Assembly (NCBI GenBank): GCA_965243695.1 | Contig: CBDEWC010000009.1 | Coordinates: 1 to 64,000 of the forward strand | Origin: JAKVCB01 sp965243695 | Lineage (GTDB): Bacteria; Planctomycetota; Planctomycetia; Pirellulales; Lacipirellulaceae | Direction: 5' to 3' | DNA length: 64,000 bases | In this document: piece by piece, positions 18,802-28,780 of the stretch | How the letters are laid out: each line of letters starts with the position of its first letter | How positions within the stretch are numbered: position 1 is the first letter of the stretch | The notes under the pieces: generated by a model | Told to the model about the DNA's origin: nothing | The model's input: the letters and a program-made list of their open reading frames with translations, nothing else | Databases searched by the model: none | Position numbers and translations under genes: made by a program

Positions 18802-20055
18802 ATGAAATCAAGTTGTGCGAGAGCTTTTGTTTCCCGATGGTTGACGATTCTGATTTGGTTGGCTGCATGCGAGCTGGCTGCTGGTCAAGCCAGTTCGGCA
18901 GCGTGGCCGAATTGGATGGGGCCTCGTCACGACGGAATTTCTTCCGAAACAGGCTGGTCCACGGAGTGGCCTGAAGAAGGCTTGTCCTTGGTCTGGCAGC
19001 AAGCGATTGGCATTGGTTTTAGCTCAGTGGCAATTGCTGACGGACGCCTGTTTACGATGGGCCATGTTGATGGGCAAGAGTTTGTTTATAGTTTCGATGC
19101 GCTGACTGGCGGGTTGTTGTGGTCGCACGCGTACGATGCTCCGTTGGTCGACAACCTGCACGAAGGAGGCCCCGGGTCAACACCCACGGTCGACGGTGAT
19201 TTTCTCTACACCCTTGGGCGGGCTGGCGAGCTTATTTGTTTTCGCGCTGCGACTGGCCAGGTCGTGTGGGCACAACAGTTCCAGGAAGATCTGGGAATTG
19301 CCTTGCCAGAGTGGGGATTTACCAGTTCGCCCTATGTGCTGGGAGACCAGCTCATTTTTGAAGCGGGCTGCGTTGTTTCGTACGACAAGACCAGTGGCAA
19401 GAAGCGGTGGCAAACCGACAAGCACCAAGCTGGCTATGGTTCTGCGGCCGTTTTCTCCTTAGGCGGCAAGACGATGCTCGCTACATTGGATTGCGATGGC
19501 CTGCGTGTTGTTCGTGCCGGCGACGGTCATGAAGTTGCCTTTACGCCGTGGGACTCACCCTATCGGACCAATTCGACGACACCCATTGTCGCTGGGGACC
19601 TGCTTTTTATTTCGACCGGTTACAACGCCGGGTGCGCATTGTTTCGGCTACAGGGCAACGAGCTCGAAATGGTTTACCAGAACCGTGATATGCGCAACCA
19701 CTTTAACAACAGCATTCTCCTGGATGGTTATCTGTATGGCTTCGATGGCAATTCCAATCTGGGTCGGCTCGTTCGTTTGAAATGCATGGACTTTGGGACC
19801 GGTGAAGTGGCTTGGGAAAAAGAGGGGTTTGGTTGTGGGTCGCTGATGATTGCCGACGGCAAGCTCGTTGTTCTCGGCGAGGCGGGTGAACTGGTGGTTG
19901 CCGAGGCCACCCCGGAGGAATATCGCGAAGTTGCCCGCGCCGATTTCCTCAGGGGCCGTTGTTGGTCGGTGCCCGTCCTTTGCGGCGGACATATTTACGG
20001 TCGCGATGCAGCAGGAGACTTGCGTTGCGTCAAGTTGCCGCCAGCGAGTCACTAG
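18802..20055 (+). CDS. Exported PQQ-repeat beta-propeller protein
   Basis: 417 aa with a signal peptide (hydrophobic SRWLTILIWLAACELAAGQA, cleavage near residue 28). The mature part begins WPNWMGPRHDGISSETGW, the usual opening of planctomycete PQQ-binding-like propeller proteins, and continues with repeated blades containing GRLFTMG, GDFLYTLGRAGELICFRAATG and GKLVVLGEAGELVVAEA. The BamB-like fold is commonly a scaffold; there is no evidence that it binds PQQ. It is divergent from the SDR gene. Confidence 0.85.
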   Translation: MKSSCARAFVSRWLTILIWLAACELAAGQASSAAWPNWMGPRHDGISSETGWSTEWPEEGLSLVWQQAIGIGFSSVAIADGRLFTMGHVDGQEFVYSFDALTGGLLWSHAYDAPLVDNLHEGGPGSTPTVDGDFLYTLGRAGELICFRAATGQVVWAQQFQEDLGIALPEWGFTSSPYVLGDQLIFEAGCVVSYDKTSGKKRWQTDKHQAGYGSAAVFSLGGKTMLATLDCDGLRVVRAGDGHEVAFTPWDSPYRTNSTTPIVAGDLLFISTGYNAGCALFRLQGNELEMVYQNRDMRNHFNNSILLDGYLYGFDGNSNLGRLVRLKCMDFGTGEVAWEKEGFGCGSLMIADGKLVVLGEAGELVVAEATPEEYREVARADFLRGRCWSVPVLCGGHIYGRDAAGDLRCVKLPPASH

Positions 20056-20123
20056 CGGGTGGGGTTTGCGTGATCGGTCCTCGAGAATCGACGACTGTCC
20101 CTGCTGTGCATGAGTCGGCGATG

Positions 20124-21146
20124 TCAAGGGATCGTTCCGTGCTCGACGTTGACCTGCCGGGTTTGCAGAAATGCTTCTGCCTCATCGGCGGTGAACACAC
20201 CGTCATAGGCCCCCAGGGCTTGTGCACAAGATCCGCCCAGGGCCGTTGCATAGCTGAGTGTGCGGGGAAGATCCCAGTTTTTTAACAGGCCGGAAATCAG
20301 GCCTGCGTCAAAGGCGTCGCCGCAGCCGGTCATGTCAACAAACTCGACCGGAAAAGTACCTGTCCTCCATAAATCGTGACCACGCATGGCAAGGGATCCT
20401 TTCTCACCCAGCGTGACGATCGTAGTATCGACTCCCTTGTCGCGGAAGACGCGGGCTTGTTCGGAAGGGTCGCTTCGACCTGTGATCCGGGCGGCCTCGT
20501 CATCATTGGGCAGGAAATAGTCAATGTAGGGCAGGCATGCGTCGAGTTGGCCAAAATCACGCATGTCTTGTGAGGCCACCACGTCAACCACGGTCACCAC
20601 GTTGTGGGTCCGACAGTATTTCAGCAACTCGGCAAGCTCGTCCGTGCGGAAGTTGGGCATGGCAAACAAGCCTCCCACGTAAAATACCTTGAGGTCGCGA
20701 ATCCAATCACGGTCCAACTGGCCGACCGAAAAGGACCGGTTGGCGCCAAAACTGTGTAGGAAACGACGGTCCTGACCTTCGATAAGTAGCACGACCGTTT
20801 GTGAGGTCGGTTGGTCGGTCGTCGATTTTACCTGGCTGCAATCGACCTGCCGGGCATGGAGTTGCCCCCGTAGAAGCCGGGCGGCTGAGTCCTCGCCTAC
20901 CAGACCTGCGGCACCAACGGTCACTCCTTGCTTGGCCAGCGAGCAAGCGACATTGGCCGCGCATCCTCCCACCGTTGAGGGGATGTCGTCGAGAATTGCC
21001 AGTTGGCCAGGCTCAGGCAGGGCCTTCACCGGGCCGCAAATTGTATCGACGACAAGAATTCCAGCACAACCAACTTGGGGCACGGAAGGACTGTTTTCAG
21101 GGATCAAGGGTTTGGAAGTCAAGGAGTGGTTTTTAGCAGGGGCCAC
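20124..21146 (-). CDS. PfkB-family carbohydrate kinase
   Basis: 340 aa. It has the N-terminal GGCAANVACSLAKQG signature of PfkB/ribokinase enzymes near residues 59-73 and the C-terminal anion-hole/catalytic motif DMTGCGDAFDAGLI, with the catalytic Asp in GCGDAF. Such kinases phosphorylate sugars or nucleosides with ATP; the substrate cannot be told. It is followed 65 bp upstream (on the chromosome, next gene on the same strand) by a large esterase-type hydrolase, so a role in sugar use is plausible. Confidence 0.88.
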   Translation of the reverse strand: MAPAKNHSLTSKPLIPENSPSVPQVGCAGILVVDTICGPVKALPEPGQLAILDDIPSTVGGCAANVACSLAKQGVTVGAAGLVGEDSAARLLRGQLHARQVDCSQVKSTTDQPTSQTVVLLIEGQDRRFLHSFGANRSFSVGQLDRDWIRDLKVFYVGGLFAMPNFRTDELAELLKYCRTHNVVTVVDVVASQDMRDFGQLDACLPYIDYFLPNDDEAARITGRSDPSEQARVFRDKGVDTTIVTLGEKGSLAMRGHDLWRTGTFPVEFVDMTGCGDAFDAGLISGLLKNWDLPRTLSYATALGGSCAQALGAYDGVFTADEAEAFLQTRQVNVEHGTIP

Positions 21147-21210
21147 GTGGAGCTAAGCAGCAGGCGGGTCAGCCGATTCATAGTCAATTGCTCAGCAGGG
21201 ATGATCCAAG

Positions 21211-23517
21211 TTATGGTTGGCCGAGTAGCCAATCAACCGCATTTCGAGGTGCGGCCTGTGCGTCGCCGTGCCAGACGTTTACGTTGGAGATTGCCTCGCT
21301 TGCGTCGTAAGTTGCTTGGGCGACATCGGGCAAACTGGTCCCTTCGCCAGCCAGCCATAGTGGTGTGGGAGCTGCCAGGGCCAACAAGCCCGGCAGGTCG
21401 CCATATTTTGCGACTCCTGGCAGGAAGTCGGGATCCCGCAGGCTCCTGATGTTTGCGAAACGAAAGCCTTGGGTATCGACGGCCAGTCGGTCGACGACAC
21501 CGCGCGCCTGGGTGCAAGCTGCCACGGCCCAGTGCCCTGCCCCGCCCAAGCCTATCAGGTCGATTTGTGCCGGCTTGGGGTCTTGGTGGCTGGCCAGCGA
21601 GAGTACGCTAAGTACGTCGTGCACGCGTTGGGTGAAAACCGGATGGTTGTAGCCGAATGTGTACGCGGCAGCTTCCCGGGGAACTTTCAAAGTGCGGGCT
21701 GTTTTCCAGGTGGTCAGGTATTCAACGCGGCGAGTTTCCTCCAGGGGCAGCCCATCGGCGAGCGACTCGCCCTGGTAGAGTAAATCAACGCCAATGACTG
21801 CGATGCGCGAATCAATCAGCCGCTTGATGTGGGGTTGCAATTCACCTGCCTCGGTGAACAAGCCTGCTTTCCCGGACGTGGTAAGCCAGATTGCAATACG
21901 GCCATGCCACTGTTTGGGAGTCAGACGCACGATGGGGAGTTCTTCGTGGTGCGGCCGGTTGCGGAGCAGTCCAATCGACTCTGTGTAGTTCCCCCGGTCA
22001 GTTTCGTGTGTCGGTTCATAATCGACATCAGATCCCGGGGTGAGTCGGCGATCGATCAAGACCTCAACCGCGCCACCGATAACCCCTCGATACCGGTTCA
22101 GCGAATCTGCATCGCGCGGTGTGAGAGATGCGAGTTGTTGTTGTGCGTCATCGTGCCACCATTTGAGCAGCTTGCGTTCAAAGTCAACGCCTCCCTCCGG
22201 TTGAGGGTGTTCGCTGTTGTAGACGGTCATTTCGTCACTACGCAACCGCAGGTAGTCCCGCTCTTGAATCGGTTCGCTGATGCCAAGCTCCAGGTGGCGA
22301 TTGAACCACTCGTACATGGCATGTCGGGAGACCGAATTGTAGTTGTGTTTGAAATCCGTTCGCGAGAGGAGCATCACGTTCTCTGGTGCCCCCAGGAATT
22401 CGTAGTGTTGTTGCAGTTCTGGTAGCCCTTTGGAAGCCAATTCCACAGTCCAGTCGTCGGCAGCGGTGAGCCCCATCGGTTTGGGGGCAAACAATGCGGC
22501 AAAATCGACATTGCCTGTGCCGATACGAAGCCCGCAGGCATTTTCGCACGTACATCCACCCTGCATGGCTGTTGATACCATCACTGCTGGAAAGGAAACC
22601 TTTGGCCGTGGATCGAGTGCACAAAGGAGCATGGTTTGAGTCCCTCCGCCGCTGGCTCCTGTCACGCCAATCCGGTTTGGATCGACATCCGGGAGTTCAG
22701 AGAGAAAATCGAGGGCCCGGATTGAATTGACCGTTTGTAACCCAAGTACGTTTTGGGCATGCGCTTCTGCCTGGGGACTGTAAAGGCCCCAGTTTTCGAG
22801 GGAGTTCATTTCCGGGTCTTGCCGCACGAAGCTGTGTGCCAGCTCGATCGGAATTTGCTGACTATCGGCGTAGCCAATCATGTCGTAGTGAAAGACCACG
22901 CATCCCATGCGTGCGAGGTGGACACAACGTGCTTGAAGCGGACTGCGGCCCCCTTCGAAGAAGGTTTCACCCCCGGCAAGGAATTCTTTATGGATCTCCT
23001 CGGACGATTTTTCATGAAAGCGGCCTTGGGGCCAGTGGCCATGAGGACAAAGTATGGCTGGACGTTGTCCCACCTGGTCCTTCGGGCGGTACAGGTTACC
23101 GGTCACATAAAACCCGGGCAGGCTTTCAAAAAAAACTTTCTCGACCGTATAGTCGCCCCGGTCCATCAAGCCGTGTGCCACTGCATTCAGGGGAGTCTTG
23201 GTGGGCATTGGCCAGAGACCAGTCGAGACCAGAATTTTGCGGCGTACCTGCTCGGCCCGCTGGGCCCACTCGTCTGCCGACGCTGCCGGCGCAAAGGGAA
23301 AGTAGCTGTCCAGGGTCTTGAGGGGTCCAAGTCGGTCGTCGTTGGGTAATTTTCCCGCAAGTACCAGCACTGGATTGGCCTTTGTGAGAGGGGTTAATAA
23401 TAGCAAGGAGACAATTGCAAAAGTCAGACTAAGGCCAAGGCGAGAACAAATGCAGGTCTTTTGGGCACCGACGCGTAGCCAACAGTCGTTGTGTCTCGGT
23501 GGTTTTCGTCGGGACAC
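21211..23517 (-). CDS. Two-domain alpha/beta hydrolase, acetyl-xylan-esterase-like, exported
   Basis: 768 aa, roughly twice a single hydrolase. The N-terminus is basic followed by the hydrophobic SLTFAIVSLLLLTP, a signal peptide or anchor. The first domain (about 100-430) has the nucleophile elbow GASGGGTQT and an ILCPHGHW oxyanion-type segment, as in planctomycete acetyl-xylan esterase/CE7-like proteins. The second half repeats the fold: RIAIWLTT, AVIGVDLLYQGES, then an elbow reading GLGGAGHW, where Ser is replaced. Only the first domain is likely to be catalytic. Probable substrate: acetylated polysaccharide; not proven. Confidence 0.82.
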   Translation of the reverse strand: MSRRKPPRHNDCWLRVGAQKTCICSRLGLSLTFAIVSLLLLTPLTKANPVLVLAGKLPNDDRLGPLKTLDSYFPFAPAASADEWAQRAEQVRRKILVSTGLWPMPTKTPLNAVAHGLMDRGDYTVEKVFFESLPGFYVTGNLYRPKDQVGQRPAILCPHGHWPQGRFHEKSSEEIHKEFLAGGETFFEGGRSPLQARCVHLARMGCVVFHYDMIGYADSQQIPIELAHSFVRQDPEMNSLENWGLYSPQAEAHAQNVLGLQTVNSIRALDFLSELPDVDPNRIGVTGASGGGTQTMLLCALDPRPKVSFPAVMVSTAMQGGCTCENACGLRIGTGNVDFAALFAPKPMGLTAADDWTVELASKGLPELQQHYEFLGAPENVMLLSRTDFKHNYNSVSRHAMYEWFNRHLELGISEPIQERDYLRLRSDEMTVYNSEHPQPEGGVDFERKLLKWWHDDAQQQLASLTPRDADSLNRYRGVIGGAVEVLIDRRLTPGSDVDYEPTHETDRGNYTESIGLLRNRPHHEELPIVRLTPKQWHGRIAIWLTTSGKAGLFTEAGELQPHIKRLIDSRIAVIGVDLLYQGESLADGLPLEETRRVEYLTTWKTARTLKVPREAAAYTFGYNHPVFTQRVHDVLSVLSLASHQDPKPAQIDLIGLGGAGHWAVAACTQARGVVDRLAVDTQGFRFANIRSLRDPDFLPGVAKYGDLPGLLALAAPTPLWLAGEGTSLPDVAQATYDASEAISNVNVWHGDAQAAPRNAVDWLLGQP

Positions 23518-23944
23518 CGCGCTTCTCCTTGGATATCACTAAGTGACAACTTGGAAAGTTTTGCTGCTCAAAACGTCTCGAATCAGCCTATCGGCATTAT
23601 AGTTGACCCTGGGAAAAACTAACAGGTGACGACCAATGGCTCGGTACCGCGGCCGGCTGGTGGGGGGGATAGGCACCTGTGGGGCGAACCAGGCTGCCGG
23701 TTGGGGAGTCTCGCTGGAATAGCCTTGTTTGGCATTGACGGTTCACAGGGGGCAGTGTGGCTTTTCTTGGGCAAAACCGTGCTGTACCGTTCGGGCCGGT
23801 GGGTCGAGACGAGCCGGCGTTACGGGGACGACTTGCCCACTTGTCCGGTTCTTGCTAGATTTCTAGGCTTGGATTGGCCGATGTCAGGGAACAGGTTTTG
23901 AACGGTTTGTTGGCCTCGATCAGCTTGCTCTGGTGCAAGCATGT
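23518..23944. other. Intergenic, no gene recognised
   Basis: Region between the hydrolase start and tRNA-Asp. It should hold both promoters; no coding frame or repeat stands out. Confidence 0.45.
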
Positions 23945-24018
<74 letters not shown>

Positions 24019-24027
24019 CTTTGAGGA

Positions 24028-24063
24028 AACCCCCGAGAACCACAGTTGTTCTCGGGGGTTTTT
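24028..24063 (+). terminator. Rho-independent terminator after tRNA-Asp
   Basis: Perfect 13-bp stem of 24028-24040 with 24048-24060, a 7-nt loop, then T residues. It starts 10 bp after the tRNA 3' end. Confidence 0.88.
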
Positions 24064-24684
24064 GCGTTCTGGTGGGAGCGTCTCATGCTATTGGGTTGAC
24101 ACCATCGGTCTCCAGGTTTGTCTGCAGCGGGAGTCATTCCCGGATTCGTGATGGCAGACTTGGCTCATCCAATCAAGCTTGCTCCCGGGTAACCTGCCCT
24201 CGCTTCACGATCAGGCTGTGGTCACGGCGGCGAATGAAGCTTTACGAGGTGGTGGTGGAGTTGACAGTGCGGGCTGCTGGCCCGGATCTTGCGGCTGCCT
24301 ACTGGTCAGCTTGCTTCCTGCCAGGCCGGCGACGCGCGAATGGCCCCTGGGTTTCATCTTGTTGAGTCGCACATCATCTATGCGGTCGACAGAAAAAGAA
24401 ATAGCTTCCGATAAATCAACTTCCGAAAGTGGTTATGTTCTATCGTTTTCAATCGCCGCGCCGTTCTTGGTCTTGAGACCACTTGAAAGAACTTGAGGTA
24501 ATCCAGCGAGGGTGTGCGGGAGAGGTCTGGGGAAGTTCGATTTTAGTTGTCAAAATACAGAAGCGGGCCCACGTTTGGCGAGGAAGCACTAGCTTCAAAC
24601 CGTGGTCCCCTTTACCATACGGTTTGTTGGCAGGGCAATTCTTGCTGTTTTAGATCGTTTTTTTGCACGAGGGTATTTTCTAGC
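24064..24684. other. Intergenic, 620 bp, no gene recognised
   Basis: No frame has a recognisable protein. It lies between tRNA-Asp and a dehydrogenase gene; this is a position where integrated elements are often found, but no integrase, att repeat or partial tRNA copy was seen. Confidence 0.45.
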
Positions 24685-25662
24685 ATGTCTACCGTGGTCG
24701 TCAGCGATTTTACCTGGGAGAATGTCGATATTGAGCGAGCAATTCTGGAGCCGCTCGGCTGTGAAGTTATCGAGGCTCAATGCACGACCGTGGCCGAGAC
24801 CATTGATGCGTGTCGTAACGCAGACCAAATTATTTCTCAGTATTCGCCCCTCACTGCTGAGGTTGTTGGTCAGCTCGCAAGCGCAAAAGTCATCGTGCGG
24901 TATGGTGTCGGGTACGACAACGTCGATGTGGAGGCCGCCGCTTCCAAAGGAATCCCGGTTTGTAACGTGCCGGACTACTGCATCGAGGAAGTTGCCGATA
25001 CGACACTTGGGCTCATGCTTTCTTCGATACGCCAGTTCGGTGTGAATCACCGATATATTCAGCAGGGGGATTGGGGGATGGGCGTTCCCCTTAATCGCAT
25101 GTTTGCCATGCACACGCTGACGGTTGGCATTGTTGGTTTTGGTCGTATTGGACAGGCCGTGGCTGCTCGCTTGCACCCATTTAACTGCCGTGTCCTCGTG
25201 TTTGATCCCGTTGTGGACGATGCCCAGATCAAGGCAGCGGGGTGCGAACCTGTTTCGCTCGAAGAAATTTGGGCCAATAGCGATTTGATCACGCTGCACT
25301 GTCCGGCGAACAAGCATACAGACAATCTTGTTGCGGCCGAGGCGATTGGCCAAATGAAAGAAGGAGTCATCCTGGTCAACTGTGCCCGGGGAACCGTTGT
25401 CAATACTAGTGATTTGACGGCCGCTTTAGAGAGCGGAAAAGTAGGGTTCGCTGCACTTGATGTGGTGGCTCCGGAACCACTTCCTGTGGATCATCCTCTG
25501 CGGACGATGGAGAACGTGCTGATTAACAGTCACCTGGCCGTGGCGACGGTCGACTGTGTCGAACGATTGCGGCGTCACGTTGCGGAAACTGTCGCCTGTT
25601 CGGTGCGCGGCGAGCCTATTCCCAATATCGTCAACGGGGTCGCACAGGCAGTCGAAGGTTGA
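24685..25662 (+). CDS. D-2-hydroxyacid dehydrogenase family protein
   Basis: 325 aa from the ATG at 24685 (MSTVVVSDFTWEN). NAD-dependent oxidation/reduction of a 2-hydroxy acid. The Rossmann motif GFGRIGQAVAARL, the substrate-binding NCARG, and the VAPEPL segment with catalytic Glu are clear. The catalytic His region is INSHLA instead of TPHIA, closer to the CtBP/phosphoglycerate-dehydrogenase-like branch. It is followed after 46 bp by an Ldh2-type dehydrogenase, suggesting a two-gene operon for hydroxyacid metabolism. Confidence 0.88.
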   Translation: MSTVVVSDFTWENVDIERAILEPLGCEVIEAQCTTVAETIDACRNADQIISQYSPLTAEVVGQLASAKVIVRYGVGYDNVDVEAAASKGIPVCNVPDYCIEEVADTTLGLMLSSIRQFGVNHRYIQQGDWGMGVPLNRMFAMHTLTVGIVGFGRIGQAVAARLHPFNCRVLVFDPVVDDAQIKAAGCEPVSLEEIWANSDLITLHCPANKHTDNLVAAEAIGQMKEGVILVNCARGTVVNTSDLTAALESGKVGFAALDVVAPEPLPVDHPLRTMENVLINSHLAVATVDCVERLRRHVAETVACSVRGEPIPNIVNGVAQAVEG

Positions 25663-25708
25663 TTGGGTGGCGAAAACACAAAAACTTCTCAAAGAGGAAA
25701 TGGAATCT

Positions 25709-26764
25709 ATGTCAGCACGTGTCACGATTGAGCAACTTGAGTCGTTTTGTGTCGATGCGCTCAAAGCGTGTGACGTTGGTGAAGACAACGCACGGGCGAC
25801 GGCCGCACTGTTGGCGTTTACGGACAGTTGGGGGGTGTTTACCCATGGCTCCAAGCTGCTAATCGGTTATGCCAAACGGCTCACAGGCAAGGGCCTGAAG
25901 GGCAACGGGACCCCCAGTGTCGTGCGAGAGGGGCCCAGTTGGGCCCTGGTCGATGGTGGTTCTAATTTGGGGCAGGTGACATCGACGTATGCGATGCAGT
26001 TGGCCATCGAGAAGGCAAAAGAGGCGGGTACGGCCTATGTGGGCGTGAGGAATAGTTGTCACTTTGGCGCCGCGGGCGTTTATGCCAACCAGGCTGCCCA
26101 GCAGGGAATGATTGGCATGGCGATGGCCAACGATGTTCCTTCGGTGGCGGCACCAGGATCGCGAAATGCTGTTACCGGAAGTAATCCGATGGCCTACGGG
26201 GTTCCCACCGGTGGACATCCAATTCTGCTTGATATGGCGATCAGTACCGTAGCCGGTGGAAAAGTCTTTGCGGCATGTGAGCGGGGAGAGCCTTTGCCCG
26301 ACAACTGGGTGATTGGTCCTGATGGCCTGCCAACGAACGATGGTAGTGGGTATCCCGAGAGTTCATCGCTGGCCCCGATGGCCGGTTACAAGGGGTACGG
26401 TATTGCGCTTTTGATTGAAACGATTTCTGCCGTCCTGACGGGAGCTTCCATGACGCGGAATGTGGGTAGCTGGCTATTTGACGACCCGGGTATTGAGACC
26501 GGTCATGGAGGAGCATTTCTGGCGATCAACGTGTCGACCTTGATGCCCCTGGAAGTATTTCAACAACGCATTGACGGACTCATTGAGGAAATTCATGCCG
26601 CTCCCAAAGCCGACGGGTCGGAACGTATTTATCTTCCCGGTGAGAAAGAGTGGGAGAAGCGGGAGGAGGCGCTCAAAGTAGGCATTTCGTTACCGTCGGA
26701 CGTGATTCAAAGCTTGGGGCGGTTGTCGAAGCATACGGGAGTTGCGGCCCCAGATTGGCTTTAA
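25709..26764 (+). CDS. Malate/L-lactate (Ldh2/YlbC-type) dehydrogenase
   Basis: 351 aa from the ATG at 25709, with GAGG about 12 bp upstream; an ATG at 25700 is the alternative. The Ldh2 family uses NAD(P) for 2-hydroxyacids such as malate, ureidoglycolate and sulfolactate. Visible features: the catalytic-type NSCHFGAAG segment, SNPMAYGVP, DMAISTVAGGKV and MAGYKGYGIAL. It is second in a likely operon with the D-2-hydroxyacid dehydrogenase; having both stereochemistries side by side suggests racemisation or a chiral hydroxyacid step. Confidence 0.88.
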   Translation: MSARVTIEQLESFCVDALKACDVGEDNARATAALLAFTDSWGVFTHGSKLLIGYAKRLTGKGLKGNGTPSVVREGPSWALVDGGSNLGQVTSTYAMQLAIEKAKEAGTAYVGVRNSCHFGAAGVYANQAAQQGMIGMAMANDVPSVAAPGSRNAVTGSNPMAYGVPTGGHPILLDMAISTVAGGKVFAACERGEPLPDNWVIGPDGLPTNDGSGYPESSSLAPMAGYKGYGIALLIETISAVLTGASMTRNVGSWLFDDPGIETGHGGAFLAINVSTLMPLEVFQQRIDGLIEEIHAAPKADGSERIYLPGEKEWEKREEALKVGISLPSDVIQSLGRLSKHTGVAAPDWL

Positions 26765-26976
26765 TCTGGCAGGACGCCTGGTGAAGGTGCCCCCAACCGA
26801 TGGGCGGTGCCAAACCAGAGAATCGTTGTCCCGAGGGTTGGCTCTTCATTTTTGGACGAACTGGAGGCTGGGTTGCATTCGAAATTAGCAACGACCAGTT
26901 TGCCACGATGGGCCGATTTAATAAAAATAGCTACGGATAGTACCCTTTCAAACCTGGTGATGGATTTAACGGCACG

Positions 26977-27750
26977 ATGATCATTCTGCTTTCGCCTTCC
27001 AAGACGATTGATTTCGACGACCCGCCACCAACCGACGAGGCAACCCGACCAAGGTTTCACGCGGATGCAAATCGCCTCGCCGTGGTCTTGCAAGACTATC
27101 GTCCGAAGAAAATGGCCCAATTAATGAGTGTGAGTGAGGCACTCGCAGAAAAAACATGTGGCTTTTACAGTAAGTGGAAGAAAAAGTACGACGCCCAAGG
27201 GACCAAGCAGGCCATTTTTGCTTATCGGGGAGATGTTTATACAGGGCTTCAAGCATCAAGTTTTTCTGATCGCAAGTTGGTGTTTGCTCAGGAGCATTTG
27301 CGAGTTCTTTCGGGACTCTATGGTGCTTTGAGACCGCTGGATTTGATCCAGTCTTACCGTCTGGAGATGGGGATCAGGCTCCAAACCGAAAAAGGCAAAG
27401 ACCTTTATGCATACTGGGGAGATCGCATTACACGTTCCCTTCGTGACGATCTTGAAGGGGCAAGAGAACGGGTGGTTTTGAACCTGGCTTCGGCGGAATA
27501 TTTCAAAGCCGTTTCACCAGCCAAGCTGGACGCACGCATCATCACGCCCGCGTTCAAAGAGGAGAAAGACGGAAAATTTCGATTTCTGTCGATGTTTGGC
27601 AAGCGGGCTCGTGGCTTAATGGCCCGTTACGTGATTGAAAATCAAATCGCAACGGTCGAAAAATTGGTGCACTTCAAAGAAGAAGGGTACCGACTTAACA
27701 AAACGCTTTCCGAGGGCGATCAACTCGTGTTCACGCGCAAGCAGCGTTGA
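26977..27750 (+). CDS. yaaA: Peroxide stress protein YaaA (DUF328)
   Basis: 257 aa, the family length, starting MIILLSPSKTID. Conserved blocks VLSGLYGALRPLDLIQSYRLEMG, cut here to LSGLYGALRPLD and IQSYRLEMG, and NLASAEYFKAV are present. YaaA lowers intracellular free iron under H2O2 stress in E. coli and binds DNA; a Fenton-damage role fits. It stands alone on the plus strand, with the next gene convergent. Confidence 0.93.
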   Translation: MIILLSPSKTIDFDDPPPTDEATRPRFHADANRLAVVLQDYRPKKMAQLMSVSEALAEKTCGFYSKWKKKYDAQGTKQAIFAYRGDVYTGLQASSFSDRKLVFAQEHLRVLSGLYGALRPLDLIQSYRLEMGIRLQTEKGKDLYAYWGDRITRSLRDDLEGARERVVLNLASAEYFKAVSPAKLDARIITPAFKEEKDGKFRFLSMFGKRARGLMARYVIENQIATVEKLVHFKEEGYRLNKTLSEGDQLVFTRKQR

Positions 27751-27833
27751 GGATAACCGGTTCGGTTAACGTTTTTCAGAGAGACCGTGTCGATCGCTGC
27801 TCTTTTGAGTATTTGTCGTTTTACCGACAGCCT

Positions 27834-28610
27834 TTACTCAAAAAATTCTGCAAACGTTTCTTCCAGAGCGGTGATGCCAAGACGAAAACAGCCGGTGTCG
27901 CCAAGCAGGCTAAAGAGTTGACATCCCAAATCGCGACATTGCCTGGCGTGTTCCAGGGTGGGACAGAGCGCTCCCCAGGCGATTCCAGCCTTTTGGGCTG
28001 CCTGGCCAACCCGCTCCAGGACTGCGACACACTTCGGATTGAGCATGTCGCCGGGGACCCCCAAATTGACCGAGAGATCCGCCGGGCCAATGAACAGCAG
28101 GTCAACTCCCTCGACGGCGGCAATTTCCTCGACTTGCTCAACGGCCGAGAGGGTTTCAATCTGGATCGCAAGCCATCGGTCACGATTAGCGGTTTCAATA
28201 TACTCGGTTATTGGAACGGTTCCATATTTGGATTCGGGGTTTGCGGTAAAGGTACCACGTCCACCGCGGGGGGCAAATTTTGACCAGGAAGCGATCTTGG
28301 CGACTTCCTCAGCGGTACGGACCTGGGCGGCCATGACTCCACTGCAGCCAGCTTCCATGGGCCGCATAACCATTCCGTAATCGGTGGGAGGCACACGGGT
28401 AAAGCAATCGAGCCCACCTGACCGGGCGGCCATCGCCAAAAGTTCGATTTGAGGATGCGTCAAGGCACAATGTTCTTGGTCGAACCAGACACCGTGAACA
28501 TGGCTGAGATAGCTGGCTGCCTCGACAAGTTTTGGCGTCGCCATGTTGCTGATCGACATGACGGTGACGGTTTTATTTTGCTGGAGTCGCTCTTTAATAA
28601 TGCTGGACAT
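27834..28610 (-). CDS. HpcH/HpaI-family aldolase
   Basis: 258 aa. A metal-dependent class II pyruvate aldolase of the HpaI type: GVWFDQEHC near residue 40, FTRVPPTDYG with the Arg used for substrate binding, PMEAGCSGVMAAQV, and a C-terminal LLFIGPADLSVNLG with metal-ligand Asp. Such enzymes cleave 2-keto-3-deoxy sugars or related 4-hydroxy-2-oxo acids. It lies among catabolic genes in this part of the window, consistent with sugar-acid breakdown. Confidence 0.88.
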   Translation of the reverse strand: MSSIIKERLQQNKTVTVMSISNMATPKLVEAASYLSHVHGVWFDQEHCALTHPQIELLAMAARSGGLDCFTRVPPTDYGMVMRPMEAGCSGVMAAQVRTAEEVAKIASWSKFAPRGGRGTFTANPESKYGTVPITEYIETANRDRWLAIQIETLSAVEQVEEIAAVEGVDLLFIGPADLSVNLGVPGDMLNPKCVAVLERVGQAAQKAGIAWGALCPTLEHARQCRDLGCQLFSLLGDTGCFRLGITALEETFAEFFE

Positions 28611-28780
28611 AAATGGATCAAGGGGGTTAGGGCTGTCTGGTGGTTGACCTTATTGAACCGGGAAGTATAAGGTCACGGAATCGTCTCTTCCAGGGGGTGA
28701 TTAAACTCAAGCAGCTGTTTGCACAGCGAGGTCAACGTTATTTTTGTAGTCGGTATGTTGTTGCAGGAGAATCACCCGTC

